Of a stretch of DNA of 64,000 bases, positions 62,243 to 64,000 are shown piece after piece. A program made the position numbers and the translations under genes. The notes under the pieces were generated by a model. The model was not told the origin of the DNA. It did not search any database and saw nothing but the letters and a program-made list of their open reading frames with translations. How positions within the stretch are numbered: the first letter of the stretch is position 1; each line of letters starts with the position of its first letter. The DNA is taken from the NCBI RefSeq assembly GCF_040358985.1, contig NZ_CP132933.1:50911-114910 (forward strand), written 5' to 3'. Origin of the DNA: Tunturibacter empetritectus. Its GTDB lineage: Bacteria; Acidobacteriota; Terriglobia; Terriglobales; Acidobacteriaceae.

Positions 62243-63234
62243 GTTCGGCGAATTTCGCGGCATTGCTTGAGACATTCTTCACAGACAGGCTGATTGCTCA
62301 ACGGCGAGTCAGTCCTCACACAGTGGCATCGTATCGGGACACCTTCCGCCTGCTGCTGCAATTTGCTCAGAAGGAGTTGGGGAAGTCGCCATCCAAACTC
62401 GCAATGACGGATCTGAATACGAAGCTCATTGGCGCGTTCCTTGACAACCTAGAGAAAGCTCGAGCCAACAGCTCGCGCAGCCGAAATCTTCGGCTCACCG
62501 CGATCAGGTCCTTCTTTCGCTATACGGCGATGGAGTGCCCAGAGCACTCGGCAGGAATCCAGCGCGTACTCGCGATCCCACCAAAACGGCAATCCAGCCG
62601 ATTGGTGGATTTCTTGACGAGACCTGAGATTGAGGCTCTCGTGGCCGCGCCGGATCAAACGACTTGGCTTGGTAGACGAGATCGCGGCTTGTTGCTGTTC
62701 GCCATTCAGACAGGACTTCGGGTCTCGGAACTCATCGGACTCCGACAGGGTGACATCTACTTGGGTCGCGGTGCCCACGTCCGTTGCGAAGGTAAAGGGC
62801 GAAAGCAGCGCTGCACTCCGCTTACTCGGACGACGGTACAGGCTCTCAGGGCATGGGTGCGCGAACAGGGGATGGACGAAACCAAATTCCTTTTCCCCAG
62901 CACTCTCGGTGGGCAATTGAGCCATGACAGCGTTCAATACTTGGTTGCAAAGTACGCCACATCTGCGGCGATATCCTGCCCGACGCTGCGAAAGAAGCGG
63001 GTGAGCCCTCACGTGTTGCGCCACACCACCGCGATGGAACTATTGCAGGCGGGTGTGGATCGCTCGGTGATCGCCCTCTGGCTGGGACATGAGTCAGTTG
63101 AAACGACGCAAATCTATCTTGACGCGAATCTTGCGTTGAAGGAAGACGCCCTTAAGAAGACGTCGCCTTTGAACGCCAGAGTCGGACGGTTCAAGCCAGA
63201 CGATCAGTTGCTGTCATTTCTGCGAGACCTTTAA
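62239..63234 (+). CDS. Tyrosine recombinase, third of the trio
   Basis: A 331-residue tyrosine recombinase from the ATG at 62239, preceded by GGGGGAGGTCACA. The N-terminal core-binding domain begins 'LLETFFTDRLIAQRRVSPHT'. The catalytic domain shows 'FAIQTGLRVSELIGLRQGDI' (Arg I), 'VRCEGKGRKQRCTPLTRTTV' (Lys), 'VSPHVLRHTTAMELLQAGVD' (HxxR) and 'VIALWLGHESVETTQIYLDA' (His, Tyr). It is XerC/D-like. The four-base overlaps through the trio mean the three proteins are made in fixed proportion, as in all RIT elements. Confidence 0.95.
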   Translation: MSSANFAALLETFFTDRLIAQRRVSPHTVASYRDTFRLLLQFAQKELGKSPSKLAMTDLNTKLIGAFLDNLEKARANSSRSRNLRLTAIRSFFRYTAMECPEHSAGIQRVLAIPPKRQSSRLVDFLTRPEIEALVAAPDQTTWLGRRDRGLLLFAIQTGLRVSELIGLRQGDIYLGRGAHVRCEGKGRKQRCTPLTRTTVQALRAWVREQGMDETKFLFPSTLGGQLSHDSVQYLVAKYATSAAISCPTLRKKRVSPHVLRHTTAMELLQAGVDRSVIALWLGHESVETTQIYLDANLALKEDALKKTSPLNARVGRFKPDDQLLSFLRDL

Positions 63235-63317
63235 AGGAACGGACTATGCCGCGAAAAATCAGGACCATCCGGTGCAGATGCCCATCAAACTGCCTCCGAA
63301 ATGGTATGCCCACAATG

Positions 63318-63352
63318 CATGCGGCATAGTCCGGCATTCGACATTGTGGCTG
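63318..63352 (-). repeat. Right terminal inverted repeat of the RIT element
   Basis: Read on the minus strand it starts CAGCCACAATGTCGAATGCC and ends GGACTATGCCGCATG, matching the left repeat at 34 of 35 positions. Further inside, GGACTATGCCGC recurs at 63241-63252 in the opposite orientation, just after the third recombinase stop. Confidence 0.93.
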
Positions 63353-63377
63353 CTATGCCGGATACGGCATAGCAGCC
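63348..63377. repeat. Perfect palindrome at the right junction
   Basis: Thirteen-base arms, GGCTGCTATGCCG and CGGCATAGCAGCC, flank GATA with no mismatch. The outer GGCTG belongs to the right inverted repeat and the outer CAGCC to the ligase gene. The middle CTATGCCG...CGGCATAG carries the same motif found in the inverted repeats, so this looks like a recombinase core-type site present only at one end. Confidence 0.8.
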
Positions 63378-64000
63378 AAACGCATTCCTTCATCTTCTCA
63401 GCGGTAAGGCCGGCCCCCCAACGGCCATCCGAGAGTTCCGGAAGATTTGCGAAGGGGCACTTCGCCGCTTTGAGGTGCTTAATCTTCTCGAACACCGACC
63501 GCCGTGTCGCCGGCACAAGACCTGCACGAACACGCGCGGCGTAGATGAGTTCCCTGCCCCGGTAAAAGCCCACAATTAAAGCATCGAATCCATGTGTCCC
63601 AGGCGTGTAACCACCAATTACGAATTCCTGCCCGAGATTGATACGGTGCTTGGTCCATAGTCCAGTGCGAAGTCCAGGCTGATAGACGCTATCGCTGCGC
63701 TTGGCGACCACACCCTCAAGACCGTGGGTCTTTATGAACTTGAGCATCTCCGTTGCGGTCCGATCCGAGACCTCTGACAGGGCAACGTGATCGCTTGGCA
63801 TCAGCACCGTCTGTAGCAGTGCGCGGCGTTCAGAAAGTGGTACCTGGGTTAGGTCGCGACCTTTGTGCGTCAACACATCGAAGGCGTAGTAGGTTATGTG
63901 CGACTCCGCTGAACGAAAGTTTTGCAGAAGATTGAAGTTTGGCATTCCGTCACGCCCCAGGGCCACCAACTCACCATCGAGCACAGTGTCGGCGGGAAGG
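63373..64000 (-). pseudogene. ATP-dependent DNA ligase, upstream fragment right of the insertion (cut by window edge)
   Basis: On the minus strand the frame is open from the window edge: 'DGELVALGRDGMPNFNLLQN' (adenylation motif II/III region), 'ITYYAFDVLTHKGRDL' (IIIa), 'GLEGVVAKRSDSVYQPGLRT' (IV) and 'GLWTKHRINLGQEFVIGGYT' (V, with the second lysine), then the OB-fold 'RELIYAARVRAGLV' and 'AEKMKECVW'. It then runs into the RIT element, acquiring about 38 foreign residues before a stop at 63259. The missing end is at 57739-57866. It is a LigD/LigC-type ligase, normally acting in non-homologous end joining or base repair; the truncated protein lacks part of the OB fold. Confidence 0.95.

Larger units (their letters stand above)
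57862..63372 (+). mobile_element. RIT-type (recombinase-in-trio) element with sulfatase cargo, inserted in a DNA ligase gene
   Basis: The element is about 5.5 kb and carries three consecutive, overlapping tyrosine recombinase genes (60081-63234) plus a sulfatase gene on the other strand (58187-59596). 35-bp inverted repeats (57862-57896 and 63318-63352, one mismatch) mark its ends. At the right, a 20-bp dyad (63353-63372) lies between the repeat and the host gene. CAGCC is present at both host junctions (57862-57866 and 63373-63377). The ligase frame is restored by joining the flanks through one CAGCC copy, which fixes the borders. Confidence 0.92.

Noticed and set aside
1..64000. CRISPR arrays, tRNA and rRNA genes
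   Set aside because: No regularly spaced repeats and no recognisable tRNA T-loop or rRNA segments were seen, though tRNA detection by eye is not exhaustive.

Overview
The window looks like chromosome of a soil bacterium of the Acidobacteriota, class Terriglobia (Granulicella/Edaphobacter/Terriglobus type). The clues are a PadR regulator paired with an ADOP-type MacB-like permease, many small secreted DUF4440/SnoaL proteins, many SDR/NmrA oxidoreductases each beside a one-component regulator, and moderately high G+C. This placement is inference; no rRNA or other phylogenetic marker is present. No tRNA, rRNA or CRISPR array was recognised.

Layout. 1-13 kb: transport, redox and regulatory genes (ADOP permease/PadR, AraC, SDR, HxlR with a quinone reductase, an M61 peptidase, a DoxX-NmrA-cupin-NAD(P)-binding series). 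13-26 kb: three TetR regulators with redox targets, a complete-looking group II intron (14490-16403) with its reverse transcriptase, an amidohydrolase, a Gfo/Idh/MocA oxidoreductase and three copies (one intact, two decayed) of one promoter/leader segment. 26.7-28.2 kb: an IS110-family element. 28.3-41.8 kb: a defence island with type III restriction-modification (Mod, Res), an unknown protein coupled to an XRE-ImmA/IrrE peptidase, a Gabija pair (GajA and a frameshifted GajB), an HD phosphohydrolase coupled to a small basic protein, and a frameshifted PLD-family protein. 41.9-48.4 kb: small unknown genes, an HNH nuclease, a three-gene set ending in a prolipoprotein diacylglyceryl transferase, and a Y-family polymerase with a small zinc-ribbon-like partner. 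48.6-57.5 kb: an arsenic island (PstS-like lipoprotein, three ArsR, ArsJ with its GAPDH, an FAD oxidoreductase, ArsC, Acr3, ArsM) covering As(V) reduction, As(III) export, methylation and 1-arseno-3-phosphoglycerate export.

57.7-64 kb: a mobile element with three overlapping tyrosine recombinase genes (recombinase-in-trio, RIT, architecture) plus a sulfatase gene, bounded by 35-bp inverted repeats (34/35 identical). It is inserted inside an ATP-dependent DNA ligase gene. The ligase halves lie at 57739-57866 and 63373-64000, and removing the element between two CAGCC copies restores one continuous reading frame. This is the most striking structure in the window.

At least five genes carry single-base frameshifts (near 13254, 25560, 37050, 40950 and 48711), four of them recognisable as one extra base and several in short homopolymers. 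This could be decay or consensus indel error, and the individual pseudogene calls should be read with that in mind.
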